A stretch of 64,000 nt of DNA, taken from Providencia burhodogranariea DSM 19968. Its GTDB lineage: Bacteria > Pseudomonadota > Gammaproteobacteria > Enterobacterales > Enterobacteriaceae. Shown piece after piece: positions 19,107-28,691 of the stretch; positions within the stretch are counted from its first letter, which is position 1, and every line of letters begins with the position of its first letter. The stretch is taken from the NCBI RefSeq assembly GCF_000314855.2, contig NZ_KB233224.1, positions 390,909-454,908 on the forward strand. The letters run 5' to 3'. The position numbers and the translations under genes were made by a program. The notes beneath the pieces were generated by a model. It was not told the DNA's origin. It searched no databases and saw only the letters and a program-made list of their open reading frames with translations.

Positions 19107-20438
19107 TTACAAAATACCTTGTGCGAACATTGCATCGGCAACTTTAACAAAGCCTGCAATGTTTGCGCCTTGTACATAGTTGGTTTGCTTAGCTTCGCCA
19201 CCATACTCAACACAGTGGTTATGGATATCCAACATGATGTGATGCAAGCGAGCATCAACTTTTTCAGCTTTCCAGCCCATACGTGCAGCATTCTGAGCCA
19301 TTTCCAGACCTGATGTTGCAACACCACCTGCGTTAGCTGCTTTACCTGGAGCAAACAATACGCCAGCTTCAAGGAAGAGTTCAGTTGCAGGGATAGTCGT
19401 TGGCATGTTTGCACCTTCAGCAACGGCTTTAACGCCATTTTTGATCAGCAGCTCAGCAGCGTCTGTATCTAATTCATTTTGTGTCGCACATGGTAGAGCG
19501 ATATCAACAGGAACACACCATGGTTGCTGGCCAGCCAAATAAGTTAAGCCGAACTCTTCTGCGTAAGCTTCAACGCGACCATAGTTATTTTTGATCTCTT
19601 CTAAGCGTGCTAATTTTTCTGGTGTGAAACCAGCTTCATCAACCACAGTACCGTTAGAGTCAGAAGCTGTAACCACTTTTGCACCCAATTCCATGCATTT
19701 TTCAATGGTATACTGAGCAACGTTACCTGAGCCTGATACAGCAACACGCATACCATCAAAGCCTAAACCATGGCGTTTTAGCATCGCGTTAGTGAAATAG
19801 ACTAAACCGTAACCGGTTGCTTCTGGGCGAATTAAGCTACCGCCAAAGGAAAGCCCCTTACCCGTGAAAACGCATGAAGTATCGTTGGATAATTTTTTCA
19901 TCATCCCTGCCATGAAGCCCACTTCACGACCACCAACGCCGATGTCACCCGCAGGTACGTCTGTATCTGGACCCAAATGACGATACAGCTCAGTCATCAG
20001 TGACTGACAAAAACGCATCACTTCACCGTAGCTTTTGCCTTTCGGGTTAAAGTCAGAACCCCCTTTACCACCACCCATCGGTAATGTTGTCAGTGCATTT
20101 TTCAATGTTTGTTCAAAACCAAGGAATTTTAGGATAGAGAGGTTTACTGAAGGGTGAAAACGCATACCGCCTTTGAATGGACCAATCGCGGAGCTGAACT
20201 GCACACGCCAAGCTCTGTTCACTTGAACTTTGCCCTGATCATCAACCCAACAAACACGGAATTGAATGATTCTTTCAGGTTCGACGAAACGCTCAAGTAG
20301 CGCTTGGTCGCGGTATTTTGGGTTATTTTCTAAGAATGGCCAAAGTGAGGTGAAAACTTCGCGAACGGCTTGTAGGAATTCAGGTTGTTGAGGGTCTCTT
20401 TTTTGAACTGTTTCCAAAAATGACGATAGTGAATTCAT
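19107..20438 (-). CDS. gdhA: NADP-specific glutamate dehydrogenase
   Basis: 443 aa (E. coli 447). Catalytic Lys region LPMGGGKGGSDFNPKGKS; PAGDIGVGGREVGFMAGMMK; Rossmann segment VAVSGSGNVAQYTIEK; late YVQGANIAGFVKVADAM. Aminates 2-oxoglutarate to glutamate with NADPH in the cytoplasm, the low-cost route when ammonium is plentiful. It is a single gene between rsmJ and uspA; in E. coli it lies elsewhere on the chromosome, so its place here is a lineage-specific arrangement. The start is supported by AAGGAAGG. Confidence 0.97.
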   Translation of the reverse strand: MNSLSSFLETVQKRDPQQPEFLQAVREVFTSLWPFLENNPKYRDQALLERFVEPERIIQFRVCWVDDQGKVQVNRAWRVQFSSAIGPFKGGMRFHPSVNLSILKFLGFEQTLKNALTTLPMGGGKGGSDFNPKGKSYGEVMRFCQSLMTELYRHLGPDTDVPAGDIGVGGREVGFMAGMMKKLSNDTSCVFTGKGLSFGGSLIRPEATGYGLVYFTNAMLKRHGLGFDGMRVAVSGSGNVAQYTIEKCMELGAKVVTASDSNGTVVDEAGFTPEKLARLEEIKNNYGRVEAYAEEFGLTYLAGQQPWCVPVDIALPCATQNELDTDAAELLIKNGVKAVAEGANMPTTIPATELFLEAGVLFAPGKAANAGGVATSGLEMAQNAARMGWKAEKVDARLHHIMLDIHNHCVEYGGEAKQTNYVQGANIAGFVKVADAMFAQGIL

Positions 20439-20643
20439 CTATACCTTCCTTTTTTCAAATTTTGCTGTGATGTTTCTCACCGTTTCTTATGATTATTTTT
20501 TAGGAAATGTGAGCTTGATTTGTATTTGCTTATTGAATATATCACTAGATTGTATTCATGTTTCAAGGTTTTTTTTTATTCTAGAGTAAAAAAAATTTCT
20601 TGACCTGACAATAACTCACTTATTTTAAATTTTTTTAGGCGAA

Positions 20644-20671
20644 AAAAACGCCTGCATAAGCAAGCGTTTTT
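20644..20671 (-). terminator. uspA terminator
   Basis: AAAAACGC, 12-nt loop, GCGTTTTT: symmetric stem with T-tract, 33 bp after the uspA stop. Confidence 0.75.
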
Positions 20672-20703
20672 AGCGAATAATATTTCAATTCTAACTGAAT
20701 TGA

Positions 20704-21138
20704 TTATTCCTCTTCGTCATTCAGTGGAACAATCAGCATATCCACATGGACTGTATTGATTAGCTGGCGAGCTGATGACATCAACTTGCTCCAAAAATCT
20801 TGGTGATGACCACAAACAACAAGGTCCATATCATATTTTTTAATCGCATCGACTAAAACTTGACCTAAATCACCACTACCACTCAATGTTTCCTGAATAT
20901 CATAACCTGCGCCAGCAGAAAGATCTTTCAGCGAGTTACGGGTTTCATCCGTGATACGCTGTTGCATATCGCCCAAATTTACATCGATAAGACCGGTGTA
21001 GAGATCTGAGTAATTTACATCAACATGGATCATGGATACTTTAGCCCCGTACGGTTTTGCCATAGAGACGGCTTTATCCAGTAATACTTTACTTTCAGGT
21101 GATAAATCTACCGCTACGAGAATATGTTTGTACGCCAT
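20704..21138 (-). CDS. uspA: Universal stress protein A
   Basis: 144 aa, same length as E. coli UspA. Starts [20 protein letters not shown] and ends [20 protein letters not shown]. UspA-class Usp proteins lack the ATP-binding G-2x-G-9x-G(S/T) motif; here the corresponding segment ([19 protein letters not shown]) also lacks it. Cytoplasmic dimer induced in growth arrest and diverse stresses. Divergent from uspB, as in E. coli. GAAGGAG lies 8 nt before the ATG. Confidence 0.97.
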   Translation of the reverse strand: MAYKHILVAVDLSPESKVLLDKAVSMAKPYGAKVSMIHVDVNYSDLYTGLIDVNLGDMQQRITDETRNSLKDLSAGAGYDIQETLSGSGDLGQVLVDAIKKYDMDLVVCGHHQDFWSKLMSSARQLINTVHVDMLIVPLNDEEE

Positions 21139-21321
21139 AAAGTAAACTCCTTCCGAATGCTGATTTTGTGGTGGTCCATTTAACTCACCAATAGCTTATG
21201 AATACTATACCTGCATATTACGACAGATGATTGTCGTTTTGATCACACCTCTGCAGATTAGCCACATTTATCTTAAACCACATAACATGTTAGAAAACAA
21301 TATATCACGTATCTCAAAAAT

Positions 21322-21410
21322 AATTCGAGTTGCATGTAATCAACTGTCATACAACTTGCAGAATGACGAATATCAACAGCTCTAGACAACTCAAGTTGCA
21401 TGTCCATATG
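21322..21410. repeat. Degenerate copy of the AATTCGAGTTGCA palindromic repeat
   Basis: AATTCGAGTTGCATG, then CATACAACTTGCAGAATGACG, then ACAACTCAAGTTGCATG. These are end motifs of the repeat family seen more completely at 57463-57712 and 60127-60249. Confidence 0.6.
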
Positions 21411-21618
21411 CTCACCTTAAGTAATATTAATCCATAAATGAGAATTGTGTTTGTTTTTTTCAATATAAACAAATAGTAAACATTTTAGCAGCCAATCATC
21501 CTGCTATGGCGCCATTTTGCCCAAGATCACTTTTTTATAGGCGCAAAATTCAATGAAAATTGCCCAAAAATACTCATACTGGCGCTTTTTTTAAGCAAAA
21601 TATTATCCTACACTTAAA

Positions 21619-21639
21619 AGTGTCAATTCAATTGACACT
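21619..21639. promoter_or_regulatory. 21-bp perfect palindrome upstream of uspB
   Basis: AGTGTCAATT, C, AATTGACACT. The right arm contains TTGACA, usable as a -35 box for uspB, so a bound protein could block the promoter. The regulator is unknown; E. coli uspB depends on sigma-S. Confidence 0.5.
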
Positions 21640-21705
21640 ATGTTTGCTGTGTTTGCTTTATTTCCTTAGTAGCGACAGCTCAGGCTGATATCTTAGGGGG
21701 TGAGT

Positions 21706-22041
21706 ATGTTCAGTATGATTGCGTTGTTTTGGGCTTTATGCATTCTTTGCATCATAAATATGATGCGCTATTTTTCTTCGCTCCGAGTTTTGCTTTACAT
21801 CCTTCGGGATACAGACCCACTGCTTTACCAATCTGTCGATGGGAATGGTTTTTTTACCACTCATGGGCAATTCAATAAGCAATTAAAACTCATTCGTTAC
21901 ATCAATAATAAACAATATCTCGACCACTTCGACTCAGAAGTGATACGTCGTTGTGACCGGATCCGTAACCAGTTTTTACATATTAGCCAGCTAAGTGTAT
22001 TAGTTGTGGTCAGCTTAGCTTATCTGCTTATAGCGTCTTAA
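21706..22041 (+). CDS. uspB: Universal stress protein B
   Basis: 111 aa (E. coli 111). AGGGGG lies 5 nt before ATG 21706; GTG 21700 is also in frame. Two membrane segments: [20 protein letters not shown] and [15 protein letters not shown]. Conserved core [20 protein letters not shown]. Inner-membrane protein induced in stationary phase and linked to ethanol resistance in E. coli; its biochemical function is unknown. Confidence 0.95.
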   Translation: MFSMIALFWALCILCIINMMRYFSSLRVLLYILRDTDPLLYQSVDGNGFFTTHGQFNKQLKLIRYINNKQYLDHFDSEVIRRCDRIRNQFLHISQLSVLVVVSLAYLLIAS

Positions 22042-22112
22042 TTAGTCATTTTATTAATAATAATCACTTATCTACTCTCAAATGATCTTATTTAGCTTTT
22101 TAAAGACAAAAA

Positions 22113-22144
22113 AATAGTGATGAACCGTAAAGGTCATCACTATT
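22113..22144. terminator. Bidirectional terminator between uspB and pitA
   Basis: AATAGTGATGA and TCATCACTATT form an 11-bp stem with A/T tracts on both sides, between convergent genes. Confidence 0.75.
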
Positions 22145-22195
22145 ATATTTATTCTTGCTGTACCAAAAGCTGTACGTGAGCAAATCCGTTAAGTA

Positions 22196-23683
22196 CTAGA
22201 TAAACAACAACGCAATCCAGTACAGACCACCAGCAAGCCCGATAGAGATAGGCAAGGTTAATACCCATGCCAAGGCAATACTCTTAATTGTTTTGCTCTG
22301 TACTCCACCACCATCAACCACCGCGGTCCCTGCAACAGCAGATGACAATACTTGGGTTGTGGAAACTGGCATACCAGTATAGCTTGCTACACCAATCGAA
22401 ACCGCAGCTGTTACCTGTGCAGAAACGCCTTGAGCATAAGTCATGCCTTTCTTACCAATTTTTTCACCAATAGTGACTGCAACACGTTTCCATCCGAACA
22501 TAGTACCGATAGATAACGCAAGTGCCACTGCAATGATGATCCAAATAGGCGCATACTCAACGGTATACAGTAGGTCTTTGCTCAATTTTTTCAGTAAGCT
22601 TGCATCTTGTGAGCTAGTCTCTGGCAACTTAGCCACGGCGTTAGCTGTATCAGAAATACACATTAACAGACGACGCATATGGTTACGTTGATCAGGTGTT
22701 AATTCATCATAGCTTTGAATACCACTGAGCATTGTTTGAGCTTGATTCAGAACGGCTGATGTACGAGTGCTATCACAATGGAATTCTTCATTGATTTCGT
22801 TGATTTGAGACGAAACTGGTGCAGCTTCAATTGCGTGGTTTAATGCCGGCTTATGAGTTTCATAGTACTGCTGCAAGTGAACAACGGCATCGTGAGTTTT
22901 CGCGATATCGTAACCGCTTGAATTCATATTCACGACAAAGCCAGCAGGTGCAACACCAATCAACACTAGCATAATAAGACCAATGCCCTTCTGCCCATCG
23001 TTTGCACCATGAGAGAAACTGACACCAATCGCGGAAATAATTAATGCGGTACGAGTCCAAAATGGTGGCTTGCGCTTACCATCTTTTTTCTCACGTTCTG
23101 CTGGTGTTAAGTGGATACGGCGGCGTTTTTTTGTTCCACTCCAATAACGGCGTAGTACAAAAATCATTAGCCCAGCAACCACAAAACCGATAGCAGGAGA
23201 AAGAATTAAGGACAGGAAGATACTGATCATTTTCGGTACGTTCAACGCATCAACGATGGATGAATCAGTCACTATTGCATTGGTTAAACCAACACCAATA
23301 ATGGCTCCGATCAAGGTATGAGAACTTGATGCCGGAATACCAAAATACCAGGTTCCAAGGTTCCAGATGATTGCAGCCAATAGCAATGAGAAAACCATCG
23401 CAAGGCCGTGAGCTGAACTCACATTAAGCAAGAGATCTGTCGGTAACAGATGAACAATTGCGTAAGCAACACTCAACCCTCCGAGCAGAACACCAAAGAA
23501 GTTAAATACACCCGCCATAACAACCGCGAATTCAGCTCGCATTGCCCGGGTATAAATAACTGTTGCTACCGCATTAGCGGTATCATGAAAACCATTGATA
23601 GCCTCATAGGCCAGCACAAATAACAGTGCAAGCACTAACAATAGGCCAGTGTAAAATTCTAAACCTGTAAAAAGATGTAGCAT
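22196..23683 (-). CDS. pitA: Low-affinity inorganic phosphate transporter PitA
   Basis: 495 aa (E. coli 499). PiT family signatures [19 protein letters not shown] near the N terminus and [20 protein letters not shown] in the middle, with about ten membrane helices and a cytoplasmic loop containing [17 protein letters not shown]. It imports metal-phosphate complexes in symport with protons across the inner membrane. The uspA-uspB-pitA-yhiN order matches E. coli. Confidence 0.96.
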   Translation of the reverse strand: MLHLFTGLEFYTGLLLVLALLFVLAYEAINGFHDTANAVATVIYTRAMRAEFAVVMAGVFNFFGVLLGGLSVAYAIVHLLPTDLLLNVSSAHGLAMVFSLLLAAIIWNLGTWYFGIPASSSHTLIGAIIGVGLTNAIVTDSSIVDALNVPKMISIFLSLILSPAIGFVVAGLMIFVLRRYWSGTKKRRRIHLTPAEREKKDGKRKPPFWTRTALIISAIGVSFSHGANDGQKGIGLIMLVLIGVAPAGFVVNMNSSGYDIAKTHDAVVHLQQYYETHKPALNHAIEAAPVSSQINEINEEFHCDSTRTSAVLNQAQTMLSGIQSYDELTPDQRNHMRRLLMCISDTANAVAKLPETSSQDASLLKKLSKDLLYTVEYAPIWIIIAVALALSIGTMFGWKRVAVTIGEKIGKKGMTYAQGVSAQVTAAVSIGVASYTGMPVSTTQVLSSAVAGTAVVDGGGVQSKTIKSIALAWVLTLPISIGLAGGLYWIALLFI

Positions 23684-24061
23684 AGACGTTAAGCCATTTT
23701 ATGTTGGTCATGAACGCGGCGCATTATCAGTGACAAACGCTAGCGGTGGAAGCAAAATCTAACCTTTTTTTGATTTAATTACCTGATTAAAAAGTAGCGC
23801 ATAGTAATTACCTTATATTTATCAATAAATTATATAAATTTAATTTGTTCTGATTTTTCGAAACTTTTTCGATAAAATTCCACACAAATAAAAGTTAATT
23901 CATCTTTTTTGGCGAATTTTTCTAATTATAATATGTATTCAGGACTTTTCATTACTTGTTAAACGATGCTCGGCATTACAACCTCTGCCTTATCACGTAA
24001 TATACTCTTTCTCATCGTGGTTATTGTGCTTAGAATCAAATATATATAGAGAATTTTTATT
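23684..24061. other. Divergent promoter region pitA / yhiN
   Basis: About 380 bp of AT-rich DNA with no gene or repeat that I recognize. Confidence 0.5.
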
Positions 24062-25258
24062 GTGAAAAAATATGACGTTATTATTCTTGGTGCAGGTGCC
24101 GCTGGCCTGTTCTGTGCATCACTGGCAGGAAAACGCGGTCTTAATACACTGGTATTAGATAACGGAAAAAAACTCGGCAGAAAAATTCTCATGTCTGGTG
24201 GTGGACGTTGTAATTTTACGAACATCTATGCAGATCATACTAATTACTTATCGGCAAATCCTCACTTTTGTAAGTCAGCACTCGCTCGCTACACACAATG
24301 GGATTTCATTGGATTAGTCAACAAATACAACATCCCATACCATGAAAAAACCTTGGGTCAGTTATTCTGTGATAACAGCGCACAAGATATTGTTGATATG
24401 CTTCAAGAAGAGTGTCGTTCTCCCAATATCACCATCAAATTACGTAGCGAAGTCACTAGAGTTGAGAAAACAGATCAAGGTTTTGTAGTCAGCGCTAATG
24501 GTGATGAAGTAAGTGCACACTCACTTGTTGTCGCTACTGGTGGATTATCCATGCCCGGCTTAGGTGCAACTCCCTTTGGTTATCGCCTCGCAGAACAATT
24601 CGAGCATCGTATTTTACCCACTCGCGCCGCTTTAGTGCCTTTTACACTGCATAAGCCGCTATTAGAGGCACTGCAAGTGCTTTCGGGTATCTCTGTTGCC
24701 GCCACTGTTACTGCCGCTGATGGCACAATATTTAAAGAAAATATTTTATTTACTCATCGAGGCTTATCAGGCCCTGCCATTTTACAGATCTCCAATTACT
24801 GGGCACCTGGTGAGTTTGTAAGTATCAACTTACTTCCTGAAATTTCGCTTGAGCAGTATTTAAACGAAGAGAAGCAATCACATCCTAATCAATCGCTGAA
24901 GACAACACTCACCAAATTACTGCCTAAGCGATTAATTGAGGTTTTACAGGAATTAGGTCAGATACCTGACTGTGCAATCAAGCAGCTTAACCATGCACAA
25001 ATAGAAACCTTACATAACACCTTACATGAATGGCAAGTACAACCAAATGGAACCGAAGGTTATCGAACTGCTGAAGTGACATTAGGGGGTGTTGATACCA
25101 ATGAGATCTCTTCAAAAACCATGGAATCCCTCAAAACCACAGGATTATATTTTATTGGTGAAGTTGTCGATGTGACGGGTTGGCTTGGAGGATATAATTT
25201 CCAATGGGCATGGAGCTCAGCATCGGCTTGTGCAGAAAATTTACCTTTAAATAAATAA
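24062..25258 (+). CDS. yhiN: HI0933-family flavoprotein YhiN
   Basis: 398 aa, GTG start. Dinucleotide-binding motif VIILGAGAAGLFCASLAGKR, then GRKILMSGGGRCNFTN, HTHRGLSGPAILQISNYW-like middle (FTHRGLSGPAILQIS) and the C-terminal EVVDVTGWLGGYNFQWAWSS that closes the FAD site. Predicted NAD(P)/FAD-dependent oxidoreductase; distant relatives (BaiN) reduce bile-acid intermediates, but the substrate of the enterobacterial protein is unknown. No upstream SD is obvious, and weak GTG-led initiation is plausible. Confidence 0.94.
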   Translation: MKKYDVIILGAGAAGLFCASLAGKRGLNTLVLDNGKKLGRKILMSGGGRCNFTNIYADHTNYLSANPHFCKSALARYTQWDFIGLVNKYNIPYHEKTLGQLFCDNSAQDIVDMLQEECRSPNITIKLRSEVTRVEKTDQGFVVSANGDEVSAHSLVVATGGLSMPGLGATPFGYRLAEQFEHRILPTRAALVPFTLHKPLLEALQVLSGISVAATVTAADGTIFKENILFTHRGLSGPAILQISNYWAPGEFVSINLLPEISLEQYLNEEKQSHPNQSLKTTLTKLLPKRLIEVLQELGQIPDCAIKQLNHAQIETLHNTLHEWQVQPNGTEGYRTAEVTLGGVDTNEISSKTMESLKTTGLYFIGEVVDVTGWLGGYNFQWAWSSASACAENLPLNK

Positions 25259-25410
25259 TGACCTTACTGTTTATGTGAATCATTCAAAAAACTCGCAGAT
25301 CTAATAAATAACTTAATCCATTGAAAAATAATGGATATTATTAATTTTTATAGAAATCATATAATTGCATTTTTTATTATAAATTATGCCTTTTTGATTA
25401 AAAAAAAGGC

Positions 25411-25440
25411 TTTACAAACGATAGTGATAACTATTATCAT
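25411..25440 (+). promoter_or_regulatory. Fur box and promoter of ryhB
   Basis: GATAGTGATAACTATTATC at 25420-25438 matches the 19-bp Fur consensus at 16 of 19 positions. It overlaps a promoter with -35 TTTACA (25411) and -10 TATTAT/TATCAT. This is the classic arrangement of Fur-repressed ryhB. Confidence 0.85.
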
Positions 25441-25447
25441 TAAATTA

Positions 25448-25549
25448 CTCCCACGACATAGCTTACTCAGCAACTGTTTTGGCAGTACGACATTGCTCAC
25501 ATTGCTTCCAGTGTTTAGTTTAGCCAGCCTCGTGCTGGCTATTTTTTTA
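25448..25549 (+). ncRNA. ryhB: RyhB small RNA
   Basis: Contains the invariant target-pairing core ACGACATTGCTCACATTGC followed by TTCCAG, an A/U-rich Hfq site, and a terminator GCCAGC-ctcgt-GCTGGC followed by T7. RyhB is made under iron starvation and with Hfq represses mRNAs of iron-using proteins (sodB, sdhC, acnB and others). The 5' end is estimated from the promoter; length about 100 nt, near the 90 nt of E. coli. It lies upstream of yhhW, as expected from E. coli synteny. Confidence 0.95.
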
Positions 25550-25690
25550 TCTAGAATGTTGTTCAAAATTTTTGGACTCTACGGTCAATCCTAGCTACTT
25601 CTCTCTCCCCTCAATTTGATTAAACTGTTATCAACAAATTTAGAGCTGCTCCAACCTTGATCGGAGGCCAGCTATTAAGGAGATAACACA

Positions 25691-26389
25691 ATGATCTACC
25701 TACGCAAAGCAAACGAACGCGGCCATGCCAATCATGGTTGGTTAGATAGCTGGCATACCTTTTCATTTGCAAATTATTATGATGAGCAATTTATGGGATT
25801 TTCAGCACTTCGTGTCATCAACGAAGATTTTATCGATGCTGGGCAAGGCTTTGGTACTCATCCCCATAAAGATATGGAAATTCTGACCTATGTTCTTGAG
25901 GGCGCTGTAGCACATAAAGATAGCATGGGTAACATAGAGCAAATTCCCGCAGGCGAGTTCCAAATAATGAGTGCAGGTACAGGTATTAGTCACTCAGAAT
26001 TTAACCCTGATGATAAACAAACGCTTCATCTGTATCAGATTTGGATTATGCCAGAAAGAGCTGGCGTAAAACCACGTTATGAGCAAAAACGCTTTGATTC
26101 AACTAGTGGCAAACAGTTAGTTCTATCACCTGATGCAAGAGACGGCTCGTTAAAGGTCTATCAGGATATGACACTATCGCGCTGGGCATTACCAACCAAT
26201 GAAACGCAGACTTATACTATCGAAGATAAACGTGTTGTCTGGATCCAAGTTGTCAAAGGTAATATTGAAGTCAATGGTCAAGCAGCCACAACCAGTGATG
26301 GTTTAGCGATTTGGCAGGAAAATAGTCTAACCATTAAATCTGATGAAAATAGCGAAATTTTATTGTTTGATCTACCCGCTGCTGATTAA
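25691..26389 (+). CDS. yhhW: Pirin family protein YhhW (quercetinase type)
   Basis: 232 aa (E. coli YhhW 231). Bicupin of the pirin family: metal-binding His/Glu in FGTHPHKDMEILTYVLEGAV and SAGTGISHSEFNPDD. The E. coli protein has quercetin 2,3-dioxygenase activity in vitro; the natural substrate is unknown. AAGGAGA lies 6 nt upstream. Single transcription unit followed by a strong terminator and preceded by ryhB. Confidence 0.95.
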   Translation: MIYLRKANERGHANHGWLDSWHTFSFANYYDEQFMGFSALRVINEDFIDAGQGFGTHPHKDMEILTYVLEGAVAHKDSMGNIEQIPAGEFQIMSAGTGISHSEFNPDDKQTLHLYQIWIMPERAGVKPRYEQKRFDSTSGKQLVLSPDARDGSLKVYQDMTLSRWALPTNETQTYTIEDKRVVWIQVVKGNIEVNGQAATTSDGLAIWQENSLTIKSDENSEILLFDLPAAD

Positions 26390-26414
26390 CCAACGCGTTA
26401 AATGATATCCCATC

Positions 26415-26446
26415 ACCCCGTATATAAGGCTTATGCGGGGTTTTTC
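26415..26446 (+). terminator. yhhW terminator
   Basis: ACCCCG, 15-nt loop, CGGGGT followed by TTTT. Confidence 0.8.
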
Positions 26447-26667
26447 TATGTATATTAGTGTGTACTTACTTACAAATCCGACATCCCTAGCCAAATTAAC
26501 TAGACTCAAATAGCCTAAGTTTCAGCTCACCTCTACGGATAGCATTTAATTGTTTGATTGGGGGTTTTATCGAGATTTGATCTTCAAAATTAAATACCTT
26601 CCTATTGTAAATATCAACATTATCTGCATTAATTAAGGCAAATTTAATGAATTATAAAGAGAGCATA

Positions 26668-27141
26668 ATGTCAGATATAATTTACTTAACATTAAAAGGT
26701 GGTAAACAGGGATTGATTTCTGCTGGATGCTCTACCTATGACTCGGTGGGTAATAGATATCAGTCAGAGCACACAGATGAAATATTAGTTTACTCAACGG
26801 ATTATGACATCGCACGTAACCAAAACGTCTCTCATGCAGATTTCATCTTTATCAAAGCTGATGACAAATCATCACCCTTGTTGCTTTCTGCCATTACAAA
26901 TAACGAGATATTAGATTGTGAATTCAAATATCATCGGATTGACAAAAGTGGCGGTTTGCTTCATTACAAAACAATAAGACTCACCAAATCATCAATTGTT
27001 CGAATAAAAAATATTCATCCTAATTCACTGATAGAGAATGAGTCTTACCCTTTAGAGACAGTATCGCTGAGATATGAAAGCATCACGGTTAATCATATAG
27101 CAGCCAGCACATCGGGTTATAGCATATCTAATAATATCTAA
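26668..27141 (+). CDS. hcp: Orphan Hcp, type VI secretion tube protein
   Basis: 157 aa from ATG 26668 (AGAGAG upstream); ATG 26647 would add seven residues. Hcp1 family start SDIIYLTLKGGKQGLISAGC, then IGNRYQSEHTDE-like core (VGNRYQSEHTDEILVYS), DNKSSPLLLSAITNNE-like segment, and KTIRLTKSSIVRIKNI. Hcp rings stack to form the T6SS inner tube and carry small effectors. No other T6SS structural genes are nearby, so it should use a machinery encoded elsewhere. A candidate effector and membrane protein genes follow on the same strand. Confidence 0.9.
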   Translation: MSDIIYLTLKGGKQGLISAGCSTYDSVGNRYQSEHTDEILVYSTDYDIARNQNVSHADFIFIKADDKSSPLLLSAITNNEILDCEFKYHRIDKSGGLLHYKTIRLTKSSIVRIKNIHPNSLIENESYPLETVSLRYESITVNHIAASTSGYSISNNI

Positions 27142-27154
27142 AGGTGATGTAGTT

Positions 27155-27722
27155 ATGAGAAATGACGTGTACAACAATCGTTTCGATATCCCTGTATATC
27201 ATTCGCTTGAGCCTATTTACGAAACGCTGATGGAAGACCCTGTTAAGATCTACGTAATGGCTAATACTGTTTTTATCGGTCATATTGGTTTAGTTATAGG
27301 AGAGGGAGAAGACGCCTTTTTATATGACCCAGCAGGAAGCTATACAGGGTGTAAAGACAACCAATGCCCGAAAGGTGTTATCACCACTAGGGGGTCAGGT
27401 GATTTTTTTTGGATATCCTGATTTTAATTGGGATGATTAGCTGTCATATCATCGAGGGGATGGTGAAAGCGTTGTTGTTATAGAATTCATTATCCCTAGA
27501 GAACATGCTGAACGCTTGAAAGATATTATATTAGACCACGGTGGAGGAGGTATAGCTGATTGCGCTTCTCAAGTTGCTACAGTTTTACAACAAAGTGGCG
27601 GAATATTTAAAAATTTAGGCGTTGGTTTTAGAACACCCATTGGATTGAAGTATGAATTAATTGAATTTCATCAAAAAAAAGGTTTTCTTCCTTATGGTCT
27701 TTTCTCACCGAATGCCTACTAA
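27155..27722 (+). pseudogene. Candidate T6SS effector, broken by frameshift and amber stop
   Basis: Begins 13 bp after hcp: MRNDVYNNRFDIPVYHSLEP, then FIGHIGLVIGEGEDAFLYDP. In the T8 run at 27403-27410 one T is extra; removing it joins RGSGDFF to GYPDFNWDD. A TAG at 27438-27440 then interrupts the same frame before LSYHRGDGESVVVIEFIIPR, DCASQVATVLQQSGGIFKNL and KKGFLPYGLFSPNAY. The intact protein would be about 188 aa. A His in GHIGLVIG and a later Cys in DCASQV suggest a circularly permuted NlpC/P60 or papain-like fold; this is inference. Confidence 0.75.
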
Positions 27723-28173
27723 TGTTAAAAAAGCACTGTTCTCTTATATATCAATCATTATAGGAGTTGTGTTTTATTATCTAGAGGTCGGCAATCAATT
27801 GTTTTTTACACTGTATAAACCGGGAAGTAATTTTTCGCCTATTTTGTTTGCTTACCATAAGTCAATGAGTTTCTACTTTTTAGGTTACTTAGCTATCCTG
27901 GCTCCTATATTTATTTTTTATCTAAAAAACCATCTAAATATCATTTATCGCGTATTAATATATTTTTTAATTCCTAGCATTTTCTCAATGGTCATGTGGT
28001 ACTTTGATATTAGTCTTCAATTGCCATTGAAGGTTTATAACGTAACCACTTCTAAATTGGATCATTTTCTATATTTTATATCACAATCATATCTAGTAGG
28101 GATGACTTTCTTCATTACGATTATTGCATCAATATGTGATTTAGTATTGAATATATTTATGAAGAAAAACTAG
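27712..28173 (+). CDS. Small multi-pass membrane protein, putative immunity protein
   Basis: 153 aa from ATG 27712, overlapping the last codons of the broken effector; ATG 27661 gives a longer alternative. Four hydrophobic segments: LFSYISIIIGVVFYYLEVG, SFYFLGYLAILAPIFIFYL, IYRVLIYFLIPSIFSMVMWY, and YLVGMTFFITIIASICDLVL. Overlap with the upstream gene implies translational coupling, typical of effector-immunity pairs. An inner-membrane immunity protein would suggest an effector acting in the periplasm or membrane. No family recognized. Confidence 0.65.
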   Translation: MPTNVKKALFSYISIIIGVVFYYLEVGNQLFFTLYKPGSNFSPILFAYHKSMSFYFLGYLAILAPIFIFYLKNHLNIIYRVLIYFLIPSIFSMVMWYFDISLQLPLKVYNVTTSKLDHFLYFISQSYLVGMTFFITIIASICDLVLNIFMKKN

Positions 28174-28223
28174 AGTGGTAAATATTTAACGAACGCTATT
28201 TAAGGTGCTTAGCACCTTAAATA

Positions 28224-28691
28224 TTAATCAATGAAAGTAGGTTCTGTATCCTCAGATAATGAAACGCATTTTACACCTTTACTTTCATACACATTGATTA
28301 TAAATGATTTTTTTTCGTTCTCTACAGATCTATATCGATATAAATCTTCGCTATCATACGATTCAGCCGGGGCTCTCTTTACTTCTAAAGAGGTCATTAA
28401 ATAAGATTTTAATCCGTTTCTGACTGACTCAATTTCAGATAATGGGATCTTACAATAATAAATTTCAGATCCCCCTTCAGTAAATCTATCAAATTGGTAA
28501 TGAGAATAACCTGAAGCATATTCTTTGAAGGGTGCATTTCTGATGACTTTGTCAACCAACACATAAGAATAGACGTAATTATATAATCCGATATTCCCTC
28601 CAGGAGAAAATAAGATAAATAAATAAATAAATAGGAAAAAACAAAGAAAATCAAAAAATAGCAAATTTTTCTCTTTTTCATGATAACTCAT
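28224..28691 (-). CDS. Single-pass envelope protein, putative immunity partner
   Basis: 155 aa. Short charged N terminus, one hydrophobic segment LLFFDFLCFFLFIYLFILFS, then about 120 residues probably in the periplasm (YCKIPLSEIESVRNGLKSYL). Its start codon directly follows the stop of the upstream broken gene (TAAATG), so the two were translated together. Size, anchor and coupling fit a periplasm-facing immunity protein for the neighbouring candidate effector. Family not recognized. Confidence 0.6.
   Translation of the reverse strand: MSYHEKEKNLLFFDFLCFFLFIYLFILFSPGGNIGLYNYVYSYVLVDKVIRNAPFKEYASGYSHYQFDRFTEGGSEIYYCKIPLSEIESVRNGLKSYLMTSLEVKRAPAESYDSEDLYRYRSVENEKKSFIINVYESKGVKCVSLSEDTEPTFID

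Larger units (their letters stand above)
21139..21699. other. uspA-uspB divergent intergenic region
   Basis: 560 bp without a gene, carrying promoters of both usp genes. It contains a degenerate palindromic repeat around 21322-21410 and two similar GCCCAA...GGCGC blocks near 21515-21595, the latter ending in a T-run. Confidence 0.6.

Noticed and set aside
25331..25594. 87-aa ORF over the ryhB locus
   Set aside because: Runs through the Fur box, sRNA core and terminator; no SD; explained by ryhB.
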